From Lachnospiraceae bacterium UBA3802 (GTDB lineage: Bacteria > Bacillota > Clostridia > Lachnospirales > Lachnospiraceae), in assembly GCA_002369155.1 (NCBI GenBank), contig DFEM01000058.1, forward strand, positions 1 through 19,235: a stretch of 19,235 nucleotides of DNA, read 5' to 3'. This document shows positions 7,854-15,330 of this stretch, piece by piece. How positions within the stretch are numbered: position 1 is the stretch's first letter; every line of letters starts with the position of its first letter. A program made the position numbers and the translations under genes. Below the pieces are notes generated by a model, which did not search any database, was not told the origin of the DNA, and saw nothing but the letters and a program-made list of their open reading frames with translations.

Positions 7854-9362
7854 ATGGGATATCCCAGCGTATTTCCAACAGGAGTATTACAATTTGACAA
7901 AGAAAAAACATGGAGCGGATATACAATATTACCGACGGTAAAAGGAGCACTTCTTATCGATATGAACGGTAATGAAGTTAATCTTTGGGCAGGTCTTGGC
8001 GGCTTCCCCAACAAGATTCTTCCCGGCGGATACGTACTCGGTACGACAGGCAGAAGAGAATCAAAGAAAGCTTATCAGGATCAACTTGATTTGGTTCAGG
8101 TCGACTGGGACGGAAATATTGTATGGAAATTCGATCATACAGAATATATTGAAGATGAAGGCTTTGAGCCTCGCTGGCAGGCAAGACAGCATCATGATTT
8201 CCAAAGAGAAGGAAACACCGTAGGATATTATTATCCCGGCGGAGAGCCAAAGACGGATGGCGGCAATACAATTCTTCTTGTACATGAGAATGTAACAAAT
8301 CCCGCCATTTCGGATAAAGAATTAATTGATGATAAATTTATCGAAGTAGACTGGGAAGGCAATATTCTCTGGAGCTGGAGAGCAAGCGATCATTTCGAAG
8401 AGTTTGATTTCGACGAAGCTGCCAAAAATACTCTGGCAAGAAACCCCGGAGTTCACGGCGAAGCAGGCGGAGACTGGCTGCACGTAAACAGCGTATCGGT
8501 TCTCGGACCCAATAAATGGTATGATGCAGGCGATGAGAGATTCCATCCCGATAACCTTATTTTCGATTCAAGAAATGCAAATATTCTTGCAATTGTAAGC
8601 AAAAAAACAGGTGAAATAGTTTGGCAGATCGGACCTGATTTTTCCAAGACCAAAGAACTCAGAAAACTTGGATGGATAATCGGACAGCATCATTTCCACA
8701 TGATTCCCAAAGGCTTACCCGGAGAAGGCAATCTTTTGGTATTCGATAACGGCGGAGAGGGTGGATACGGTACACCCAATCCTTCATCCGTAACAGGTAA
8801 CAACAATGCACACAGAGATTATTCAAGAGTTCTCGAATTTGACCCCATTACTCTTGAAATCAAGTGGCAGTATACACCTCTTGAAGCAGGATTTCTCCTC
8901 TTTACGGATGCATCCAAATTCTACAGTTCATACATCAGTTCAGCGCAAAGACTTCCTAACGGAAACACTCTTATTACCGAAGGTTCCGACGGAAGACTTA
9001 TCGAGGTTACACCCGATCATGAAATTGTATGGGAATACATTAATCCGTATTTTAAGAATGTAGCCGGAAAAATTTCGATGAACATGGTTTACCGTGCATA
9101 TCGTGTTCCTTACGAGTGGATTCCTCAGGTTGAAAAGCCTGTTGAAACATCCGTTGCTCCTCTCAATGTAGAGACATTCAGAGTACCCGGTGCATCCATC
9201 GGAGCGGGAACCGGCAAAGTTACAAACATAGACGGTGTTGATCCCGACGGAGCAAGCATAACAGGCATGGGCGGTCCGAAGAAGGAAGAAAAGCAGGAAG
9301 ACAAGCGTCTTGATTTCTGTGTATTATCAGTTCACAAGAGTGAACTTGAAAAAAAAAGATAA
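7854..9362 (+). CDS. Arylsulfate sulfotransferase (ASST) family protein, no signal peptide
   Basis: 502 aa, 24 bp after the binding-protein gene, with RBS AAAGGAG. The ASST family transfers sulfate from one phenolic sulfate ester to another phenol without PAPS through a sulfo-histidine. The start GYPSVFPTGVLQFDKEKTW is the family's usual beginning, so nothing is missing at the N-terminus. Recurrent blades of a beta-propeller are visible: VDWDGNIVWKFD (83-94), VDWEGNILWSW (165-175), GEIVWQIGPDF (253-263), LEIKWQYTP (334-342), HEIVWEYINPYF (389-400). Conserved-looking polar sites are HH113-114, H210, HH279-280, H282, R325 in YSRVLEFD, and SAQRLPNGNTLITEG (363-377). Which histidine is sulfated cannot be fixed without alignment. 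Unlike the periplasmic enterobacterial enzyme it has no signal sequence and only one cysteine (C489), so it should work in the cytoplasm. The 80-residue C-terminal tail (423-502) is outside the propeller. A terminator follows 24 bp after the stop. Confidence 0.88.
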   Translation: MGYPSVFPTGVLQFDKEKTWSGYTILPTVKGALLIDMNGNEVNLWAGLGGFPNKILPGGYVLGTTGRRESKKAYQDQLDLVQVDWDGNIVWKFDHTEYIEDEGFEPRWQARQHHDFQREGNTVGYYYPGGEPKTDGGNTILLVHENVTNPAISDKELIDDKFIEVDWEGNILWSWRASDHFEEFDFDEAAKNTLARNPGVHGEAGGDWLHVNSVSVLGPNKWYDAGDERFHPDNLIFDSRNANILAIVSKKTGEIVWQIGPDFSKTKELRKLGWIIGQHHFHMIPKGLPGEGNLLVFDNGGEGGYGTPNPSSVTGNNNAHRDYSRVLEFDPITLEIKWQYTPLEAGFLLFTDASKFYSSYISSAQRLPNGNTLITEGSDGRLIEVTPDHEIVWEYINPYFKNVAGKISMNMVYRAYRVPYEWIPQVEKPVETSVAPLNVETFRVPGASIGAGTGKVTNIDGVDPDGASITGMGGPKKEEKQEDKRLDFCVLSVHKSELEKKR

Positions 9363-9386
9363 ACAGTAAAGCGTCAGGTGCAAATG

Positions 9387-9419
9387 GTCCCAAAGGGTGA
9401 TGACTCTTTGGGACTTTTT
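9387..9419 (+). terminator. Strong rho-independent terminator after the sulfotransferase operon (module copy 1)
   Basis: GTCCCAAAGGGT (9387-9398), loop GATG, ACTCTTTGGGAC (9403-9414): 12 pairs with one G-U, then five T. It closes the ABC/sulfotransferase operon. Its 3' arm overlaps the promoter described at 9400-9429, and its layout recurs at 10729-10761. Confidence 0.92.
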
Positions 9420-9429
9420 ATGTTAAAAT
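9400..9429 (+). promoter_or_regulatory. Promoter with extended -10, fused to the terminator (module copy 1)
   Basis: -35 candidate ATGACT (9400-9405) lies in the loop and 3' arm of the hairpin. An 18-bp spacer ends in the extended -10 TGTTAAAAT (-10 hexamer TAAAAT, 9424-9429). Start of transcription is expected near 9436, just before GGAAGGA and the ATG at 9456. The same 17-base run CTTTTTATGTTAAAATT recurs at 10756-10772. Predicted only. Confidence 0.6.
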
Positions 9430-9455
9430 TAAAAAAAATTTGGAAGGAATAAAAA

Positions 9456-10052
9456 ATGTCAGACAGTTCGGATAATAAAGAAATGAAATTCACCATATGG
9501 AATACACCCCCATTTGTTTCAATGTGGGCGCCGCTTTTACTTGTTTTAACAGGGCTTGCCGCATTGGCGCTTATGTTTCCGACTCACAAAGATGTAAACG
9601 CATATACGACAGTTTCACAAATTCTTGGCTGTATTATTCTGACAGCCACCATAGGGACTCCCGTATTCCTTGCGTTTTGGTATAAAAACGAGATTTCATA
9701 CGATGGTGAAGAAATACAAATAAAAAATGTTTTTCGTAAAAAAACGATTAATCTTCATGAGATCAAAAAGTTGGATTATGATATTCATGTTTATGCCATT
9801 CGAGGTGGTGGCTCATGGTTTGAACTTATGATTTGGCGCGATGAGATTATGTCGGACGAATATGATTATATATCCCTGTTTGAGACTGCCGATTCGCAAA
9901 GTTTCAGAGATATTGCAAAGGGAGATCATTCTGCGATAAATCTTCTTATGCTTTACGATGATATTATTGCGGCAAATCCCGAGAAGAAAAAGGAAAAAGA
10001 AGAGAACAAAGAAGTTGAAAATGAGGATGATGACTCGCAGGATATAATATAA
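9456..10052 (+). CDS. Two-TM membrane protein with PH-like domain and acidic tail, unknown function
   Basis: 198 aa; RBS GGAAGGA precedes the ATG. Membrane segments at about 24-41 (APLLLVLTGLAALALMF) and 54-76. They are followed by ISYDGEEIQIKNVFRKKTINLHEIKKLD (80-107), a beta-hairpin pattern seen after the two helices in bacterial PH-domain (bPH/YdbT-like) membrane proteins. Residues 108-170 continue the soluble part. The C-terminal 25 residues are alternately Lys and Glu/Asp rich and probably disordered. I do not recognise a named family beyond the PH-like resemblance, which is inference. It appears to have its own promoter and may be co-transcribed with the coiled-coil gene 78 bp downstream. 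Confidence 0.75.
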   Translation: MSDSSDNKEMKFTIWNTPPFVSMWAPLLLVLTGLAALALMFPTHKDVNAYTTVSQILGCIILTATIGTPVFLAFWYKNEISYDGEEIQIKNVFRKKTINLHEIKKLDYDIHVYAIRGGGSWFELMIWRDEIMSDEYDYISLFETADSQSFRDIAKGDHSAINLLMLYDDIIAANPEKKKEKEENKEVENEDDDSQDII

Positions 10053-10130
10053 ACTATCCATGAAAAATACCGATAAAAAAGTTGAAGGTACGGACACCTT
10101 GATGCAGCACCTACACGGAGGTAAGTGTTT

Positions 10131-10706
10131 ATGAAAATTACGGAAGCAAAGAGTGCTTATTACAAGCAATATCAAAAGTTTTCTTTTGCGGCAGCCGATG
10201 TTGCCAAACAAAAGGAGGAGGCTGAAAAGAATGCGAGACTCCATCCTGACAAGGCGGAAGAATTTAACAAACAGGCTGCAACTTTAGAGATATCGCTGGA
10301 GGCGCTGAATAAACAAAAAGAAGAATACATGAAGCACAACGAAAAAATAGCCGAGATGGAGTGTGCTTATGCGAATATGATTGTCTCCCAACAGCAATCC
10401 GAAGCCATGGAAGAGTCGGCAGCGGAGGAACTTAAAATACTTGAGACTGCCAGACGAATCATGAAGGGCGATATTGTTCCGCCTCAGGATGAAGAAAAGC
10501 TTATGAAATATAATTTCAAGCTTTACATGGCTGCAAAAAATATGGCTGTCATGGCCAAAGAACACGAAGAAGACGATTCTCTTTGGGAGGACGAAGAAGA
10601 AGGCACAGATGAGAGAATCGATCCGATGGAATACGCCGGAGAACAGGAAGCGCCTGAAGGCGGTCCGTCGCTTGATTTGGAAGTATCGGATGTAGTTGAA
10701 GAATAA
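10131..10706 (+). CDS. Acidic coiled-coil protein, unknown function
   Basis: 191 aa from the ATG at 10131. GGAGG (10117-10121) is 9 bases before this ATG; the in-frame GTG at 10125 is only 3 bases from it and is less likely. Residues 10-85 are a long charged helix (AAADVAKQKEEAEKNARLHP onward), probably coiled coil. A second helical block (95-145) includes ARRIMKGDIVPPQDEEKLMK. The last 50 residues are strongly acidic (EHEEDDSLWEDEEEG and on) and probably disordered. No signal peptide, membrane segment or enzyme motif is seen. It looks like a conserved Clostridia protein, but I cannot name its family. It ends 22 bp before the second terminator-promoter module. Confidence 0.75.
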   Translation: MKITEAKSAYYKQYQKFSFAAADVAKQKEEAEKNARLHPDKAEEFNKQAATLEISLEALNKQKEEYMKHNEKIAEMECAYANMIVSQQQSEAMEESAAEELKILETARRIMKGDIVPPQDEEKLMKYNFKLYMAAKNMAVMAKEHEEDDSLWEDEEEGTDERIDPMEYAGEQEAPEGGPSLDLEVSDVVEE

Positions 10707-10728
10707 AATATAATGAATTATATATTTT

Positions 10729-10761
10729 GACCCGAAGAGTGATGACTCGACGGGTCTTTTT
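10729..10761 (+). terminator. Rho-independent terminator (module copy 2)
   Basis: GACCCG (10729-10734), AA mismatch, GAGT, loop GATG (10741-10744), ACTC, GA mismatch, CGGGTC (10751-10756), then five T. Stem arms differ from copy 1 by changes on both sides of the outer helix, while the loop and inner GAGT/ACTC-like pairs are kept. Confidence 0.85.
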
Positions 10762-10771
10762 ATGTTAAAAT
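10742..10771 (+). promoter_or_regulatory. Promoter with extended -10, fused to the terminator (module copy 2)
   Basis: ATGACT (10742-10747), 18-bp spacer, extended -10 TGTTAAAAT with hexamer TAAAAT at 10766-10771, in the same geometry as copy 1. Transcription should start near 10778, before the hydrolase RBS at 10819-10822. It contains the ATG at 10762, which therefore cannot be the hydrolase start. Predicted only. Confidence 0.6.
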
Positions 10772-10830
10772 TGATTTCGAAATGCAGGTTAATAAAGTGT
10801 GATAATAAATTTTATTATGAGGATATAAAA

Positions 10831-11601
10831 ATGAAACTTGCTGCATACCAGTTTTCGGTATCGGGAAATATAAAAAAGAATACGGAAATCATAAAAGAAG
10901 CAATCAAAAATGCAGCTTCTAAAAAAGTTGATCTGATTGCCTTTCCCGAGTGCGCGGTTTCGGGTTATCCTCCGAGAGACATACCGTCTTCAAAAGATGT
11001 CGATTACAAAGAAATAAATGTTGCATTAAATGAGATAAAAAATTTAAGCGATGAACTTAATATCACGGTTATTGTCGGCAGCATGGCATTTGAAGATAAA
11101 TATTTTAACAGGGCATATGTTTTCTCACCGGGAAAAGATTTTACGCATTACGACAAGAGAGCTTTGTACGGATGGGACAATGAAAATTTCGAGAGAGGAA
11201 ATACCGAAGGCATATACGAAATTGACGGTGTAAAAATCGGTGTAAGAATATGCTTTGAAGCGCGCTTCCCCGAGTATTTCAGAGAACTGTACAAAGCTGA
11301 TACGGATCTTGATATTGTGATTTTTTATGCGGCATCCGATGATGACGATTTTGAAAAATACGAAGTTATAAAAAGCAATCTTATTACCAGAGCGGTGGAA
11401 AATGTCACGCCGGTATTCAGCGTTGACGCAACCGGCCCTTTCCAGACCGCTCCCACATGTTTTATCAATGCTTCGGGAAGGATAATGATTGAAGCAAAGA
11501 GAAACGAAGAAGATATGATTATTTATGATTTTGAAAAGAAAGAATATAATTTTGGAGAACTCGGAAGAAAGAGAGAATCGGATATTTTGCTTGGAATGTA
11601 A
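10831..11601 (+). CDS. Carbon-nitrogen hydrolase (nitrilase superfamily)
   Basis: 256 aa from the ATG at 10831, with GAGG 8 bases upstream and the family-typical start MKLAAYQFSVSGNIKKNTE. Extending to the ATG at 10762 would add 23 non-family residues and place the start inside a promoter. Catalytic triad candidates are all present: E40 in FPECAVSGYPP, K109 in HYDKRALYG, and C141 in VRICFEARFPE. The superfamily hydrolyses amides or nitriles (or transfers the amide nitrogen) through the cysteine. PECAVSGYPP resembles the amidase and NAD-synthetase-type glutaminase branch, but the protein is stand-alone. It is cytoplasmic, with no signal peptide. The substrate cannot be read from the sequence. 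Confidence 0.92.
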   Translation: MKLAAYQFSVSGNIKKNTEIIKEAIKNAASKKVDLIAFPECAVSGYPPRDIPSSKDVDYKEINVALNEIKNLSDELNITVIVGSMAFEDKYFNRAYVFSPGKDFTHYDKRALYGWDNENFERGNTEGIYEIDGVKIGVRICFEARFPEYFRELYKADTDLDIVIFYAASDDDDFEKYEVIKSNLITRAVENVTPVFSVDATGPFQTAPTCFINASGRIMIEAKRNEEDMIIYDFEKKEYNFGELGRKRESDILLGM

Positions 11602-11662
11602 ATATTCGGTTCGGCTTTCGGAGATATTAAATTAAGATAAGACATACTTAAAGGAGAAAAAA

Positions 11663-12424
11663 ATGCTTGAAGTAAAAAACGTAACAAAAAAGTATGGAAA
11701 GAATCTTGCCTGCAATGATGTATCTTTTACACTTGATTCGGGTAGTTTGACCGTTTTGCTCGGACCCAACGGAGCGGGAAAAAGTACCATAATGAAATCA
11801 ATTATCGGATTTCTTAAATACAGCGGCAGTATAAGTGTTAACGGAATCCCCAATAAAAGTTCCGAGGCGAGAAAGGTATTGGGATATATTCCCGAAATGC
11901 CGTCTCTTTATTCGACTCTTACCGTTGCGGAACACATGGAATTTATTGCAAGGGCATATAAACTTACGAATTACAAAGAAAGAATCGATATGCTTCTTAA
12001 GCGTTTCGAACTTGATGACAAGAGAAAAAAATTCGGTGATGAATTATCAAAAGGCATGCAGCAGAAATTGAATTTATGCCTCGGGCTTTTGCCGGATCCC
12101 GATATTATACTTCTGGATGAGCCGCTGCTTGGACTCGATCCTCATGCAATCAAAGAACTCAAAAACATGATTGAGGAAATGCGTCAGGCGGGAAAGACAC
12201 TGCTTATATCCACACATATTATCGACAGCGTGGATATGCTTTGGGACAGGACCGTCATTATGCAAAACGGTCAGGTAAAAGCAAATGTTACCAAGTCAGA
12301 AATCGACGGAATGGGAAAGACACTTGAAGATCTTTTCTTTGAAGTGACCGAGGGCATCAACAAAGAGGCTGTTTCGGATGACAATCAAAACGAGGAATCA
12401 AAGGACGAGAACAAGGAGGCATAA
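11663..12424 (+). CDS. ABC transporter ATP-binding protein (exporter type)
   Basis: 253 aa with RBS AAAGGAGAAAA. Walker A GPNGAGKST (34-42), signature SKGMQQKLNL (129-138, a variant common in multidrug/antibiotic ABC-2-type ATPases), Walker B IILLDEPLLGLD (148-159), and switch H185 in ISTHIID. The C-terminal 35 residues (from about 219) are Glu/Asn/Lys-rich. Its stop is 2 bp before the permease ATG, so the two proteins surely act together. The 61-bp gap upstream shows no clear terminator or promoter. Confidence 0.93.
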   Translation: MLEVKNVTKKYGKNLACNDVSFTLDSGSLTVLLGPNGAGKSTIMKSIIGFLKYSGSISVNGIPNKSSEARKVLGYIPEMPSLYSTLTVAEHMEFIARAYKLTNYKERIDMLLKRFELDDKRKKFGDELSKGMQQKLNLCLGLLPDPDIILLDEPLLGLDPHAIKELKNMIEEMRQAGKTLLISTHIIDSVDMLWDRTVIMQNGQVKANVTKSEIDGMGKTLEDLFFEVTEGINKEAVSDDNQNEESKDENKEA

Positions 12425-12426
12425 GA

Positions 12427-14094
12427 ATGAGACTTTTTATATATTATGCCTTCCATACCGTTATCAATACTTTGAAAAAACTTTTGAAAACCTGGGTGGC
12501 ATTTTTTATCGTGATTATTTTAGCCTGCAGTCTGCTCGGTATGATTGTAAGCAGGATTGTTCCTCTTGTGGTAAAGAGTGTTACGGGAGAAGAAACGGCT
12601 ATAGAAGAAACTGTTGAAGAAAACATCAATGAACATCATGTTTCGAAGCTGGATCAATTTTTACAGGAGAGAAATCTTACCGAATACGATGTCGTTGACA
12701 TGGTGGTAATTGTTGCTTTTTTGTTTTTCGTGACAATAGTTCTTGCTACAGTCAACAATGGCGGGGAATTGTTTAAACCTGCAGATGTTCCGCTTCTTTT
12801 CGCATCGCCGATGAAACCGCAGTCCGTGCTTATGTTTAGACTCCTAAACAGTCTCGGCATGAATATCCTCGTTGGATTTTATATGACTTTTCAGATTCCG
12901 AATCTTGTGAGGAGTCTTCATATCAGCGTATGGAGCGCATTTATCATTTTGCTTGCATATGTTTTGACAATGCTTTTTTCAACATTGGTTCAGATGGCAT
13001 TTTATACATTTTCAAGAAACTCAAAGAGCGGAAAGATTAACATAGCGGCAATCTTAATCGGATTTTATTCCGTGATTGGAATTGCATTTATACTTTATAC
13101 AACAATTACCAAACAGGAAATATGGACTGCTGCATTTAAGTTCTTTGGAAACAAACATACCCTGTGGATTCCTTTTATCGGATGGATAAGAGCAATGGTC
13201 TACTATTCGATGATGGGAGATATGACAAAAGCTTTAATATTTACGGCTTTGTTTATTGCAGCCTGCATTCTTACAATCGTTCTTATATGGAATGTAAAAG
13301 CGGATTTTTACGAAGATGCGATGTTTGCCACTGAAAGAGTTGCAGCCAAGATGGAGAATACGCAGAAAGCTTCAAAAGGCGGTACCGTAACAAGAGAAAA
13401 AGACCGTGGAGCCAATATCGAAAGAGACGGTTTCCATTTCGGATCCGGTGCCGGAGTTTTCTTTTACAAGTCCGTTTATAACCGTTTAAGATTTGCAAGA
13501 TTTAAACTTTTCTCGGTTACGTTTATACTCAATCTTCTTGTTGCAATCGGCGGAAGCTGGTTATCCGGAAAGATTAAAAATCCGTTAATCGATCCGTTTC
13601 TTTTCCCGGCGGCAGCCATTGCTTTGGTAGCGTTTTACAGGACACTCGGCAATCCGCTTGAAGAGGATACATCAAGAGAATTTTTTATCCTGATTCCGGA
13701 ATCGCCGCTTAAAAAAATTTGGGCTTCAATCTTTGGATGCCTTGCGGTATGCGCGATAGACATGAGTATTCCGCTTATCGTTGCGGCAGTTATTACAAAG
13801 TCAAATCCCTTAACCGTTATCGGATGGTTTGTGTTCATTCTTTCCGTGTCGCTTTTCGGAACAACGGTAGGTGCTTTTGTAAGTCTCTCCATTCCCGGAG
13901 ACCACGCGCAGACATTAAAAACCATGATACAGATAATGTTTGTTTATTTCGGAGCAATTCCTTCGATGGGATTTGTCATCGCGGGACTGGTATTAAAGAA
14001 TATGGGCATCATGCTTATCGTGGGTGCGGCATTTAATGCAATCGCGGGAGGATTTTTCTCTCTGCTTTCGCCTCATTTTCTGACAAACAAATAA
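12427..14094 (+). CDS. Putative ABC exporter, membrane subunit
   Basis: 555 aa, RBS AAGGAGG inside the end of the ATPase gene. About ten to twelve hydrophobic helices: 24-48, 91-110, 140-156, 167-192, 205-226, 267-290, 361-379, 390-405, 430-458, 463-487, 500-523, 527-547. The segment ADVPLLFASPMKPQSVLMFR (119-138), a cytosolic loop after the second helix, is the 'D-x-x-L-L-x-S-P-I/M-x-P' signature of the putative ABC_export family found in Clostridia and Bacilli. A charged cytosolic stretch (295-335) sits between two halves, suggesting an internal repeat. It should form an exporter with the ATPase just upstream. The substrate is unknown, and no peptide precursor or modification enzyme is nearby. 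Confidence 0.85.
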   Translation: MRLFIYYAFHTVINTLKKLLKTWVAFFIVIILACSLLGMIVSRIVPLVVKSVTGEETAIEETVEENINEHHVSKLDQFLQERNLTEYDVVDMVVIVAFLFFVTIVLATVNNGGELFKPADVPLLFASPMKPQSVLMFRLLNSLGMNILVGFYMTFQIPNLVRSLHISVWSAFIILLAYVLTMLFSTLVQMAFYTFSRNSKSGKINIAAILIGFYSVIGIAFILYTTITKQEIWTAAFKFFGNKHTLWIPFIGWIRAMVYYSMMGDMTKALIFTALFIAACILTIVLIWNVKADFYEDAMFATERVAAKMENTQKASKGGTVTREKDRGANIERDGFHFGSGAGVFFYKSVYNRLRFARFKLFSVTFILNLLVAIGGSWLSGKIKNPLIDPFLFPAAAIALVAFYRTLGNPLEEDTSREFFILIPESPLKKIWASIFGCLAVCAIDMSIPLIVAAVITKSNPLTVIGWFVFILSVSLFGTTVGAFVSLSIPGDHAQTLKTMIQIMFVYFGAIPSMGFVIAGLVLKNMGIMLIVGAAFNAIAGGFFSLLSPHFLTNK

Positions 14095-14115
14095 ACTTTC
14101 GGAAAGGTCGGTTTT

Positions 14116-14790
14116 ATGAAATACGGAGAAACAACTTTTGATATTTTATATTTGCTTTTTGCGATATCATCCGGAATCATCGTGCTTTTGAAAAGAAAAG
14201 ATTCCATCGGAAGACTCATGGGCTTTTCGGCACTGATTTTGGGATGCGGCGACGCATTTCATCTGATACCGAGAGTTTTAAATTATTTTGTCGACAAGGA
14301 TTTTACGGCATGGCTTGGATTCGGCAAACTTGTCACATCGATTACGATGACTGTTTTTTACATCCTGATTTTCTTTCTTCATACAAAGCTTTATGAGTGG
14401 GCCGACAAAAAAGAAAAAAATCTTGTGATGATTGCAATGTTTATATCAATGTGCTGTCGAATCATGATCTGCATGGCACCCGGAAACCACTGGCTTACGG
14501 GTGAGAACAGTGTAATCTGGGGAGTGCTTAGAAATGTTCCTTTTCTGGCAATCGGACTTTTGATCGTGGTTATTTATTTCCAAAAAAGGAACTTGAATAC
14601 AAATTTCAAACGCATGTGGTTATATGTTACATTATCGTTTCTCTTTTACATGCCCGTTGCCACGATTGTTTCGATTATACCGATGCTTGGCATGCTTATG
14701 ATTCCAAAGACAGTATGTTATATTCTGATTCTTGTCATATTCATAAAAGAGGCGTTCAAGCCCGACAAATTAAAAGAACAAAAAGAATAG
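14116..14790 (+). CDS. Seven-TM membrane protein of unknown function
   Basis: 224 aa. Seven hydrophobic segments at about 7-25, 35-54, 67-90, 103-120, 139-156, 167-187 and 190-211. Notable polar residues inside helices: GCGDAFHLIPRV (43-54) in helix 2 and the conserved-looking W68/K71/T74 in helix 3. This is an arrangement of a D-x-x-H in one helix plus scattered Cys/His that could bind a metal or substrate, but I do not recognise the family. Weak RBS GGAAAGG. It lies 21 bp after the exporter permease and 12 bp before the acetyltransferase, so it is probably part of that operon. Confidence 0.75.
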   Translation: MKYGETTFDILYLLFAISSGIIVLLKRKDSIGRLMGFSALILGCGDAFHLIPRVLNYFVDKDFTAWLGFGKLVTSITMTVFYILIFFLHTKLYEWADKKEKNLVMIAMFISMCCRIMICMAPGNHWLTGENSVIWGVLRNVPFLAIGLLIVVIYFQKRNLNTNFKRMWLYVTLSFLFYMPVATIVSIIPMLGMLMIPKTVCYILILVIFIKEAFKPDKLKEQKE

Positions 14791-14802
14791 GATTTTTATA
14801 AA

Positions 14803-15288
14803 ATGGATTACGTTATTGAACTTGCAAAGGAAGAGGACAGGGAAGAACTTCTGTCTCTTTACCGCGCACAAATAGGACGCGAGGGTTGCCCCTGGAATGA
14901 ACATTATCCCTCAAACGAAACCATAGATTTCGATCTTTCGAGAGACGCTTTATTTGTCCTGAAAATAAATGATAAAATTCACGGATGTTTTTCAATCGAA
15001 GAGGATGAAGAAGTAAACAACCTTAATTGCTGGAACAGCGAACTTGAGCCTGAAGCGGAGTTTGCACGAATTGCCGTTTTGCCCGATTCTCAAAACAGGG
15101 GAATCGGCAGAATCATGCTTGAGTTTCTGACAGAGGAATTAAAGAAAAGAGGATACAAGGGCATTCATATCCTTGTTAACAAACACAACAAAAAAGCACT
15201 TCGTTTATATGATTCTTTTGAATATAAAAATGTCGGTGAGTGCTTTATGTATGATCAGGATTTCTTCTGCTACGAAAAAGAAATCTGA
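14803..15288 (+). CDS. GNAT family N-acetyltransferase
   Basis: 161 aa. GNAT core: FARIAVLPDSQNRGIGRIML (87-106), where QNRGIG (97-102) is the acetyl-CoA pyrophosphate-binding motif A (Q/R-x-x-G-x-G/A), followed by HNKKALRLYDSFEYKNVG (128-145), the usual motif B helix and closing strand. These enzymes transfer an acetyl group from acetyl-CoA to an amine. The acceptor (protein terminus, small amine, antibiotic) cannot be told. It starts 12 bp after the 7-TM gene with no strong ribosome binding site, consistent with translational coupling. Cytoplasmic. Confidence 0.88.
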   Translation: MDYVIELAKEEDREELLSLYRAQIGREGCPWNEHYPSNETIDFDLSRDALFVLKINDKIHGCFSIEEDEEVNNLNCWNSELEPEAEFARIAVLPDSQNRGIGRIMLEFLTEELKKRGYKGIHILVNKHNKKALRLYDSFEYKNVGECFMYDQDFFCYEKEI

Positions 15289-15330
15289 AGTTAAAGCATT
15301 TGACTAAAAAAGAAAAAGGGGAGGCCAAAC

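Noticed and set aside
10043..10048. TATAAT as a promoter for the coiled-coil gene
   Set aside because: The nearest -35-like hexamer (TTGAAA at 10015) is 22 bp away, too far for a normal spacer.
10762..10830. Longer start for the nitrilase-family gene (ATG at 10762)
   Set aside because: The ATG lies inside the extended -10 region and would add 23 residues not typical of the family; GAGG before 10831 supports the shorter start.
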